Shown here: one piece after another, positions 1-4,915 of the stretch
Layout: the number at the start of each line of letters is the position of its first letter
How positions within the stretch are numbered: the stretch's first letter is position 1
Source of the DNA: Candidatus Bathyarchaeota archaeon
Lineage (GTDB): Archaea > Thermoproteota > Bathyarchaeia > TCS64
Length of the DNA: 8,250 nucleotides
Assembly: GCA_026014515.1 (NCBI GenBank)
Contig: JAOZIG010000288.1
Coordinates: forward strand, 1 to 8,250
Direction: 5' to 3'
Made by a program: the position numbers and the translations under genes
The notes under the pieces: model-generated
Databases searched by the model: none
What the model saw: the letters and a program-made list of their open reading frames with translations, nothing else
Told to the model about the DNA's origin: nothing

Positions 1-625
1 CGTCAACCATTATCGTCTTTCGACTGTTCGCTGCCTTAACAGTCAGACCAGGGCCATCTAATCGCAAACGATTCCCATTATATTCCTCAATAAACGTGTG
101 TAGGACAAGTTCATTGCCGTCTACTAGTAGAATAGATGAAAACTCAAAATCTAACGCGTTTTTCAAGGCGTCTTTTGTGATCTCAATGATTTCTTCAATG
201 TTCTCAGCGTTGGATAATTTGTCAACATGTTCGTGGAGAGCGTTCAGTCCCTTTCTGGACCTTATCCTTTCTCTGATGTCTCTAGCTACAATGATGTATA
301 CTCGGCTTTCCTCGATAACAGCGGCTCTTATTATTACTTCAACATCCACTAGTTCTCCATCAAATCGGATCAAGTTAGCCTCATATAGTCCGGTTGATTC
401 ATCAAGTCCTCTTGCGAGGGCGCGTATTTTTTCTCTTAAACCTGGGTGAATTATTTCCAAGGCATCTAATCCAATTAGTTCCGCTGCTTCACCGTATCCT
501 AGTAATTTTGAGCCGACAGGGTTAGTGTATATGATTTTTCGGTCTTTTACTACGAATAGGGCATCAGGAAGTTTTTCCATTACTTCTTTTGATAAATTGT
601 TAAAACCAGATAGTAGATGTTCCAA
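1..625 (-). CDS. PAS-GAF sensor protein, N-terminal part (cut by window edge)
   Basis: The minus-strand frame stays open to the left edge, giving 208 residues of a longer protein. Residues about 12-121 look like a PAS domain: a hydrophobic 'DALFVV' strand, 'IIYTNPVGSKLLGYG', a 'HPG' turn, and a closing 'VYIIVARDIRER' strand with the usual PAS exit helix. A helical linker follows. From about residue 137 a GAF domain begins, with 'FSSILLVDG' and 'GLTVKAANSRKTIMVD', a pattern typical of archaeal PAS-GAF proteins. Such proteins sense small ligands or redox state in the cytoplasm and often end in a histidine kinase, but that part lies outside the window, so the output is unknown. I chose the TTG at 623-625 because a GAGG Shine-Dalgarno sits 8 nt upstream and a stop codon lies just beyond it in frame. 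The first ATG (578-580, residue 16) falls within the apparent PAS domain start. Confidence 0.8.
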   Translation of the reverse strand, partial: MEHLLSGFNNLSKEVMEKLPDALFVVKDRKIIYTNPVGSKLLGYGEAAELIGLDALEIIHPGLREKIRALARGLDESTGLYEANLIRFDGELVDVEVIIRAAVIEESRVYIIVARDIRERIRSRKGLNALHEHVDKLSNAENIEEIIEITKDALKNALDFEFSSILLVDGNELVLHTFIEEYNGNRLRLDGPGLTVKAANSRKTIMVD

Positions 626-633
626 AACTGATG

Positions 634-637
634 CCTC
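634..637 (-). promoter_or_regulatory. Shine-Dalgarno for the PAS-GAF gene
   Basis: On the minus strand this reads GAGG, 8 nt before the TTG at 623-625. It is the main reason for preferring the TTG start over the internal ATG. The surrounding nine bases TGAGGCATC are the same as those before the 160-residue gene. Confidence 0.55.
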
Positions 638-645
638 AATGCATT

Positions 646-675
646 AAAAAAGGAATTTTCTCTAAAATAGAAAAT
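646..675 (-). terminator. AT-rich hairpin with T-tract, possible terminator
   Basis: On the minus strand ATTTTCT and AGAAAAT (669-675 and 655-661) form a 7-bp inverted repeat with a 7-nt loop. Three nucleotides later comes a run of six T (646-651). This could end transcription of the 160-residue gene. In archaea a T-run alone can be enough, and the hairpin is weak. It lies only about 20 nt upstream of the PAS-GAF start, so it could instead act as an attenuating leader for that gene. Confidence 0.35.
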
Positions 676-730
676 GGATTAGAAATAGTTGTTAGTAATG
701 ATAATATGATTTCTAACCGAAAATATGGAA

Positions 731-738
731 GATATAAG
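731..738 (-). promoter_or_regulatory. Candidate TATA box for the PAS-GAF gene
   Basis: The minus strand reads CTTATATC here, the same octamer found upstream of the transglutaminase-like gene at 4878-4885. If used, transcription would start near position 710 and leave a leader of about 85 nt. That fits a gene with a Shine-Dalgarno. The region is AT-rich, so chance matches are likely. Confidence 0.3.
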
Positions 739-744
739 TATGGT

Positions 745-1227
745 TTAAGGGAAATGTTTTCTGATTTCCTCAAAACTCACGGGCTCTGATGTTTGGTATG
801 GGTCTACCACGAAACTATGTTCTTTATCGTTTATAGTGACCACCATTACTAGCTCCGGGTAGTCTCTCTCCCCTTCCTCTTCCGTGGTATAGTGGCGGTA
901 TTTGGAGAGGTGTCCTCTGTCCTCTATGTGGAGTGGCAGTTCTCTGAGGTATGGATATTTTTCTTTGATCTCTTTTTCAAGGGCGTGTATTCGGGCTTCT
1001 GTGACCTTTTTGGCTAGTCTTTCTATGTTCTCGATGATGGTGTAGGCAATATCTTCCTCTACATCTTCTAAGTCAACCATGGTTTCTGTGAGGTCCTCAT
1101 TGAAGAGATATACCTTCAACTGATCACCGTCAAAGTTTATCGTGAAGTCGTGTGGTTTGACTGTGATTCCTGTTTCTTCCTCAATTATTTCACAGAGTGC
1201 TTCAGTTATTTCATCTGTTTCAAACAT
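745..1227 (-). CDS. Acidic protein of unknown function (160 aa)
   Basis: I do not recognise this family. The 160-residue product is soluble, with no signal peptide or membrane segment, and is rich in Glu and Asp. The N-terminal 25 residues look helical and acidic ('EIIEEETG'). A beta-like stretch follows ('DFTINFDGDQLKVYLF'), then a long predicted helix (about 54-92, 'IERLAKKVTEARIHALEKEIKEK'-like heptads cut at the proline in 'YPYLRELP'). The last 35 residues are again beta-like ('LVMVVTIND', 'HSFVVDPY'). The ATG start is supported by a GAGG Shine-Dalgarno 7 nt upstream. That signal overlaps the stop codon of the MscS gene, so the two genes are very likely translated from one message. This suggests, but does not show, a link to the channel or to membrane stress. 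Confidence 0.8.
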   Translation of the reverse strand: MFETDEITEALCEIIEEETGITVKPHDFTINFDGDQLKVYLFNEDLTETMVDLEDVEEDIAYTIIENIERLAKKVTEARIHALEKEIKEKYPYLRELPLHIEDRGHLSKYRHYTTEEEGERDYPELVMVVTINDKEHSFVVDPYQTSEPVSFEEIRKHFP

Positions 1228-1234
1228 ATGGATG

Positions 1235-1238
1235 CCTC
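1235..1238 (-). promoter_or_regulatory. Shine-Dalgarno overlapping the MscS stop codon
   Basis: GAGG on the minus strand lies 7 nt before the ATG at 1225-1227. It shares bases with the TGA stop of the upstream channel gene (1237-1239), and the gap between the genes is only 9 nt. This arrangement favours translational coupling. Confidence 0.65.
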
Positions 1239-2040
1239 ATTTGGGAGAGTCTCGATGGAATGGTACGTTTTCTTCAACGAGTTTTTCCACTATATCCTTG
1301 TGCACCGTGGTCCTGATCCATGGCTCGTTCTGGGCATCAACGAAGAAATAGACGATTAGATTGAGCCCATGGTATCTTTCCCCGATGTTTGTTATCTCAA
1401 ACTTGATCCCATGTAACGCGTTGACGATTACTCCCTCTGAGCGGCTGACGATATCCCTCATCATCACCATCACCGCATCATAATCAGCTTCATAGGCCAA
1501 CTTTACCGTGATGGTGGTCATGCTGTATCTGCTGCCACTGGTCATGTTTACTACGTTGCTTTTGGCTAGGAGGCTGTTGGGTATGTTTACTATGTTGTTG
1601 TCGAATGTTCTGATCTCTGTTGAACGCAGCTTGACCAATCTCACAATACCATAGGTGTCACCTATCTTTACCACGTCATTGACGTTGATTGTGTTCTCAA
1701 ATATCAGAAATATACCATTCAGGATGTTTGATAGTAGATCCTGTGCGGCAAAACCTGCCGCGATTCCGGCGATACCGAGGCTTGTTAGGAGTACGTTTGG
1801 TGTTAGCCCAGCTACGCTGAATGTTGATAGTGTTACTAGGAAGAATATGATGTATCTTGCGATTAGTCCTATTTGTCTGATGGCTCTTCTGTCAGCGTTT
1901 TCTCTTTGTTGTAGGCTCGCTACTGACCTTATGATTACCCTGTTTATTATCAGTCCCAGTATGAGTATGAGGGTTATCTGGACTAGCTCTGGTATCCAAG
2001 CCGTGAAGTTGAAGTCAAGAAACTGCACAAGGTCTGCCAT
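1237..2040 (-). CDS. MscS-family mechanosensitive ion channel
   Basis: This is a small-conductance mechanosensitive channel, which opens under membrane tension to release solutes on hypo-osmotic shock. The 267-residue length is close to that of E. coli MscS (286). Membrane helices lie at about 17-35 and 58-78. The pore helix is the Gly/Ala-rich stretch at about 83-115 ('SLGIAGIAAGFAAQDLLSNI'). Next comes the beta domain (about 117-165), with the family signatures 'VNDVVKIGDTYGIV' and 'STEIRTFDNNIVNIPNS'. A cytoplasmic alpha/beta domain (about 172-262) completes the vestibule. Family members form homoheptamers. There is no clear Shine-Dalgarno. A TATA-like box centred 26-27 nt upstream suggests a leaderless transcript, although read-through from the gene 32 nt upstream is also possible. 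The stop codon overlaps the ribosome site of the next gene. Confidence 0.95.
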   Translation of the reverse strand: MADLVQFLDFNFTAWIPELVQITLILILGLIINRVIIRSVASLQQRENADRRAIRQIGLIARYIIFFLVTLSTFSVAGLTPNVLLTSLGIAGIAAGFAAQDLLSNILNGIFLIFENTINVNDVVKIGDTYGIVRLVKLRSTEIRTFDNNIVNIPNSLLAKSNVVNMTSGSRYSMTTITVKLAYEADYDAVMVMMRDIVSRSEGVIVNALHGIKFEITNIGERYHGLNLIVYFFVDAQNEPWIRTTVHKDIVEKLVEENVPFHRDSPK

Positions 2041-2062
2041 TGATATGAGATTAAAAGCATAG

Positions 2063-2070
2063 TAAATAAG
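2063..2070 (-). promoter_or_regulatory. Candidate TATA box for the MscS gene (leaderless)
   Basis: The minus strand reads CTTATTTA, centred 26-27 nt before the ATG at 2038-2040. That is the spacing expected if transcription starts at or next to the start codon. No Shine-Dalgarno is present. It sits entirely in the 32-nt gap after the upstream gene. Confidence 0.4.
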
Positions 2071-2072
2071 AT

Positions 2073-3110
2073 TTAAGCAGCCGCCTTGCTAGGCAGCATC
2101 CTTTTAGCGGCATACACTGCACCAGCGAATACCAGTGCTAACAGGTAGAGGATTATCGGTATCCATAGGAACTCTGCCCTTGTTATGTACTCTAATCCCC
2201 GTCCGTATCCAATGGGGGCTGGTGCGTATAGCCATACAAGGAACCCTATGTAGGCTCCTATTATGCCGATGTTGACGCGTCTGCTTAGTTCGAGTGCGAA
2301 CTGGTATGTGAATACGAACATGAATGCGAAGCCAGCGAAGAACATGGGCCACATCTCAGCGCTTCCATGTTGAATGGTGTTGTAGACCGCTACTATCAAG
2401 GCGTGGAGGGCTACGTAGCTTTCTAGGAACACTATCCAGCGTTTATCCAAGTGTATCCATGTCCACGCGAGGCTCATCTGGGTGAAGAGGAAGAACATGT
2501 AGATGAACCCCGAGATTAGCTGGGGGTCTACTGCCATGGGGTGGAACCAGAACGTGTAGACCAGTGCCCAAGCAACCACATACATGTGGATTCGTCTGAA
2601 GAAGCCCGTTACTTGTGCTGTGAATGGGGTGTCTAGTTTCTTTCCCAGTATGAGTCCTCTTCTCCGGTTTTCGATGATTAAGACGAATACCAGCATCAGT
2701 ATGACTGAGCCTTGACTGGTCCAGATGGGAACATCCTGCGCTAATCCATCAAAAAATAGCTGGGTCTCAACGAGATGAAGCACCATGAAAGCCGTGTTCC
2801 ATGTGAGCATGAATATGTTATATCGTGTTAATTGTTTTGAGCCAAGGTTTCCCCCTAGGTTTCTTTGAGCCCAGTAGATGCTGATCCAGGCTCCCAGCTG
2901 ATGGACGATGTATAGGCTCCAGACAATGAGCATCTCCATGGGTTGTCTGGCGGGTAGTTTCCAGTAGTACCATGTGGCTCCTTGGTCTGGTAGAAGCGTG
3001 TCTATGAAGGGTTCTAGATTGGCTCCAAGCAACCAGATTATCCCTGTGAATACTATTGAGACTGTGACCGCTAGTTTCCACGCGTCAAATGCCTTGATGT
3101 TCCGATCCAT
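2073..3110 (-). CDS. Ten-helix membrane protein of unknown function, histidine-rich
   Basis: The 345-residue product is an integral membrane protein. I count about ten hydrophobic segments, near residues 13-31, 60-80, 97-119, 132-147, 174-192, 197-217, 226-244, 254-272, 281-299 and 315-334. Seven histidines lie in or near the helices: H70 ('IVHQLGAW'), H112 ('VLHLVETQ'), H175 ('RRIHMYVVAW'), H190 ('YTFWFHPM'), H220 ('WIHLDKRW'), H236 ('ALHALIV') and H248 ('QHGSAEMWPMFFAGF'). Intramembrane His of this kind often bind heme or metal, but no CXXCH or other cofactor motif is present, so this is inference. The 'RRIHxYxxxW...YTFWxHP' stretch looks like a family signature, though I cannot name the family. 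No Shine-Dalgarno is visible. A strong TATA box 26-27 nt upstream supports a leaderless ATG start. The C-terminus is a short basic, alanine-rich tail. Confidence 0.85.
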   Translation of the reverse strand: MDRNIKAFDAWKLAVTVSIVFTGIIWLLGANLEPFIDTLLPDQGATWYYWKLPARQPMEMLIVWSLYIVHQLGAWISIYWAQRNLGGNLGSKQLTRYNIFMLTWNTAFMVLHLVETQLFFDGLAQDVPIWTSQGSVILMLVFVLIIENRRRGLILGKKLDTPFTAQVTGFFRRIHMYVVAWALVYTFWFHPMAVDPQLISGFIYMFFLFTQMSLAWTWIHLDKRWIVFLESYVALHALIVAVYNTIQHGSAEMWPMFFAGFAFMFVFTYQFALELSRRVNIGIIGAYIGFLVWLYAPAPIGYGRGLEYITRAEFLWIPIILYLLALVFAGAVYAAKRMLPSKAAA

Positions 3111-3132
3111 AGAAGAATTTGTCGAACGATGC

Positions 3133-3140
3133 TATTTATA
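3133..3140 (-). promoter_or_regulatory. TATA box for the ten-helix membrane protein gene (leaderless)
   Basis: The minus strand reads TATAAATA, the best TATA-box match in the window. It is centred 26-27 nt upstream of the ATG at 3108-3110. Transcription would therefore start at about the A of the ATG, giving a leaderless message. This fits the absence of a Shine-Dalgarno. It lies between the 49-residue gene and this one, so the two can be transcribed separately. Confidence 0.6.
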
Positions 3141-3163
3141 TCTAAACGACCAGACTTGGGAAA

Positions 3164-3313
3164 CTATTCATCAAGTGGATCGAGTAGTCGATACTTTTTG
3201 TGGGGGTGCATCTTGTTGAACTCTTTTTTTGCATCTGCCTCGGATTCTGCCTCGATTGGTACTATGATGTATTTTGAGTCGAGGCTGGACCAGTACTCAA
3301 ATTCAAACTTCAT
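3164..3313 (-). CDS. Small hypothetical protein (49 aa)
   Basis: A short ATG-to-TAG frame on the minus strand encodes 49 residues beginning 'MKFEFEYWSSLDSKYIIVPI' and ending 'YRLLDPLDE'. I do not recognise it. It looks like a real small soluble protein rather than noise. It starts with two beta-like stretches, then has an amphipathic helix ('EAESEADAKKEFNKMH'), then a short strand, a compact beta-beta-alpha-beta order. Its composition is charged and balanced, with no low complexity. It fills the gap between the ten-helix gene and the divergent YkgJ-like gene and has the same strand as the operon to its left. There is no convincing Shine-Dalgarno or TATA box at the right distance, which lowers confidence. 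The 'AESEADAKKEF' stretch is the kind seen in small proteins that modify arguments or bind partners, but no function can be assigned. Confidence 0.6.
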   Translation of the reverse strand: MKFEFEYWSSLDSKYIIVPIEAESEADAKKEFNKMHPHKKYRLLDPLDE

Positions 3314-3344
3314 AATTATACGTACCCTTATGATGAGATGAGTT

Positions 3345-3359
3345 TTACCATCCCGGTAA
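3345..3359. promoter_or_regulatory. Short dyad between divergent genes
   Basis: TTACC and GGTAA form a perfect 5-bp inverted repeat with a 5-nt spacer. It lies in the 89-bp gap between the 49-residue gene (minus) and the YkgJ-like gene (plus), where a shared operator would be expected. It is short enough to arise by chance. Confidence 0.2.
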
Positions 3360-3402
3360 TTGATAAGCTTCTAAAGTCATCAGGCATCTTTCATTCTATT
3401 CG

Positions 3403-3882
3403 GTGAAAGCATTGGAGGGTTGTGAGATGTGTGGGCGGTGCTGTAGTAATCTCCGGGCTGGAACCGGTGAATCGGGGCTGACATTGTTCCCTGACGAGAT
3501 TCACTTGTTCCCAGAGGAAAAGGTTCGTCCTCATCTCGCTAAGGGCGTGGATGAACCCACTACGATATTCACGTATCAGTACACGGATAACGTCTGTATG
3601 CACCTCGTGGATAACATGTGTCAGGTCTACGATGATCGTGCTTTGATGTGCCGCAAGTTTCCTGTGAAGCTTGGGGCGAATGGTTTGACTTTTTCTCCGG
3701 GGTGTAAGGCGGTCTTGAACCTGTTGCGGACATCAAAGACGTTGTCTGATGACGCGGAAGAGGTGCAGGCTGCATTGGTTATCGCTGAGCGTTTGATGTT
3801 GTTTCACCGTGGGTTTGCTGATGGTGAGGTTGATTGGCGGTTTAATCTGGTCTCAGATGCTTGGGAGAAGATGAATCCTTGA
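3403..3882 (+). CDS. YkgJ/UPF0153-like cysteine-cluster protein
   Basis: The 159-residue protein carries the family pattern: an N-terminal C-x2-C-G-x-CC (C7, C10, C13, C14), then C65, C73 in 'MCQVYDDRALMCRKFP', C83 and C101. The eight cysteines are thought to bind a metal or Fe-S cluster; members are described as Fe-S-oxidoreductase-like or zinc/iron-chelating, and the biochemical role is mostly unknown. It is soluble and cytoplasmic. The start is ambiguous. GTG at 3403 keeps the first cysteine of the motif but has no Shine-Dalgarno. The ATG at 3427 has a near-perfect GGAGGG 7 nt before it but would begin at 'MCGRCC', losing C7. I prefer GTG because the first cysteine belongs to the family motif. 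A weak TATA-like CTTCTAAA (3368-3375) could give a very short leader. Confidence 0.88.
   Translation: MKALEGCEMCGRCCSNLRAGTGESGLTLFPDEIHLFPEEKVRPHLAKGVDEPTTIFTYQYTDNVCMHLVDNMCQVYDDRALMCRKFPVKLGANGLTFSPGCKAVLNLLRTSKTLSDDAEEVQAALVIAERLMLFHRGFADGEVDWRFNLVSDAWEKMNP
3414..3419 (+). promoter_or_regulatory. Internal Shine-Dalgarno-like site in the YkgJ-like gene
   Basis: GGAGGG sits 7 nt before an in-frame ATG at 3427-3429. It is the strongest Shine-Dalgarno match in the window, but using it would remove the first metal-binding cysteine of the encoded protein. It may be an accident of Leu-Glu-Gly codons, or a real second start. Confidence 0.35.
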
Positions 3883-3903
3883 TCAGTTGTATCCTATCAT
3901 AAT

Positions 3904-3913
3904 CCCTTTAACA
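3904..3913 (+). promoter_or_regulatory. Candidate TATA box for the CBS-AlbA_2 gene
   Basis: CCCTTTAACA lies with its T/A core about 25 nt before the TTG at 3934. The spacing fits a leaderless transcript. The match to a TATA box is only moderate, but no Shine-Dalgarno is present to explain initiation otherwise. Confidence 0.3.
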
Positions 3914-3933
3914 ATTTTAACCATCAACCAACA

Positions 3934-4845
3934 TTGGCGGTTCAACGTTTGATATCCACCGTATACGAGGTTATGACACCAGACGTAGTCACAATTACCC
4001 CAGACCAAACCATAGAGGCAGCGGCGCGAGTAATGGTCAATCATGGCATCAGCAGCGTCGTGGTGTATGAGGAAGGTAAACCATTGGGCATTCTAACCGA
4101 GAAAGACATCATGACACGTATCGTGGCTGTTGGTCAGGACCCACGAAAGGTTACTGTAGCCGAGATAATGACCCCTGAGATTGTGGCTTGTGACCCGGAT
4201 ACATTGATCGAGGACGCCTGCCGTACGATGCAGAGGAATAAGATCAAGAAGCTGGCGGTGGTTGATGGTGGGTCTTTGAAGGGGATTGTGAGTCTCACTG
4301 ATATCGCCAACAGGCAGCCTGAGCTTATTGATAGCTTAAAGAATAGGAATGGCGGCGTCGCGGATGATATCTTTGAGTTGTTGAACCTCTCAGAGGGCCA
4401 GTATCTTGAGTTCAAGTCCAGCCTCAGATATGACTACAACACGAAACAAGTGAACCAATGTCTTGAGCAAGTGGTGTTGAAGACTCTATGTGCTTTTCTA
4501 AACGCGGAGGGTGGTACGTTGCTTATCGGTTTATCTGATGAGAAGACAGTGGTTGGGATAGAGAACGATTACCGGGTTATACGTAACCAGAACCGTGATG
4601 GGTTTGAGAACCATCTACTGGGCTTAGTATCCAACTGTATCGGTAACTATTATCTTCAATACGTCAGCGTTGTCTTCCATAACGTGCTTGGGAAGGACCT
4701 TTGTCAAGTAAATGTCCAGTATTGCCCCAAGCCCGCGTTCCTGAATAACGGTGATAAACAGGAGTTCTATGTGCGTACCGGGAATAACTCTCGTCCTTTC
4801 ACTATCAGTGAGGCGTCTGATTATATCCGTGAGCACTGGCGATAA
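3934..4845 (+). CDS. Two CBS domains fused to a Schlafen AlbA_2 domain
   Basis: The first half is a CBS pair (about 12-66 and 76-128). Each repeat opens with 'VMTPDVVTITPD' or 'IMTPEIVACDPD' and closes with the characteristic 'GILTEKDIM' or 'GIVSLTDIA'. Such Bateman modules usually bind adenosine nucleotides and act as energy sensors. After a linker, residues about 152-293 match the AlbA_2 (Schlafen-type, putative nucleic-acid-binding) domain: 'YLEFKSS' (E159-K161), 'LCAFLNAEGGTLLIGLSDE', and the terminal 'EFYVRTGNNSRPFT'. The likely role is ligand-dependent binding of DNA or RNA in the cytoplasm, possibly transcriptional control; this is inferred from the domains. No helix-turn-helix is visible. 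The start is uncertain: TTG at 3934 fits a leaderless transcript, while TTG at 3949 or ATG at 3973 would shorten the N-terminus, and the ATG would cut into the first CBS motif. Confidence 0.9.
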   Translation: MAVQRLISTVYEVMTPDVVTITPDQTIEAAARVMVNHGISSVVVYEEGKPLGILTEKDIMTRIVAVGQDPRKVTVAEIMTPEIVACDPDTLIEDACRTMQRNKIKKLAVVDGGSLKGIVSLTDIANRQPELIDSLKNRNGGVADDIFELLNLSEGQYLEFKSSLRYDYNTKQVNQCLEQVVLKTLCAFLNAEGGTLLIGLSDEKTVVGIENDYRVIRNQNRDGFENHLLGLVSNCIGNYYLQYVSVVFHNVLGKDLCQVNVQYCPKPAFLNNGDKQEFYVRTGNNSRPFTISEASDYIREHWR

Positions 4846-4866
4846 CCATCTTTTCTATGTATCTGG

Positions 4867-4876
4867 CTTCTAGAAG
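4867..4876. repeat. 10-bp perfect palindrome upstream of TATA box
   Basis: CTTCTAGAAG is self-complementary and ends one base before the TATA-like CTTATATC of the transglutaminase-like gene. It covers the position where archaeal TFB or a regulator would bind, so it could be an operator. A single 10-bp palindrome may also be chance. Confidence 0.25.
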
Positions 4877-4877
4877 T

Positions 4878-4885
4878 CTTATATC
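4878..4885 (+). promoter_or_regulatory. Candidate TATA box for the transglutaminase-like gene
   Basis: CTTATATC lies in the 70-bp gap after the CBS-AlbA_2 gene. A start about 26 nt downstream, near 4908, would leave a leader of about 8 nt. A weak GGTG Shine-Dalgarno (4907-4910) sits 5 nt before the ATG at 4916, so the gene may use either mode of initiation. Confidence 0.4.
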
Positions 4886-4915
4886 GGTTGATTCATTCTC
4901 TGGTTTGGTGTAAGC

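Noticed and set aside
96..449. Plus-strand open frame of 117 codons
   Set aside because: It lies antisense to the PAS-GAF gene, whose minus-strand reading has clear domain motifs. The plus-strand product is a serine-rich, low-complexity peptide.
1655..2062. Plus-strand open frame of 135 codons
   Set aside because: It is antisense to the MscS gene, whose pore helix and beta-domain motifs are unmistakable.
3391..3775. Minus-strand frames opposite the YkgJ-like gene
   Set aside because: They oppose a gene with a recognisable cysteine motif and their translations have no domain-like features.
3934..4845. Idea that the AlbA_2 protein marks a defence island
   Set aside because: AlbA_2 occurs in some defence proteins, but the CBS fusion and the housekeeping-like neighbours give no support, and no nuclease, toxin, integrase or repeat array is present.
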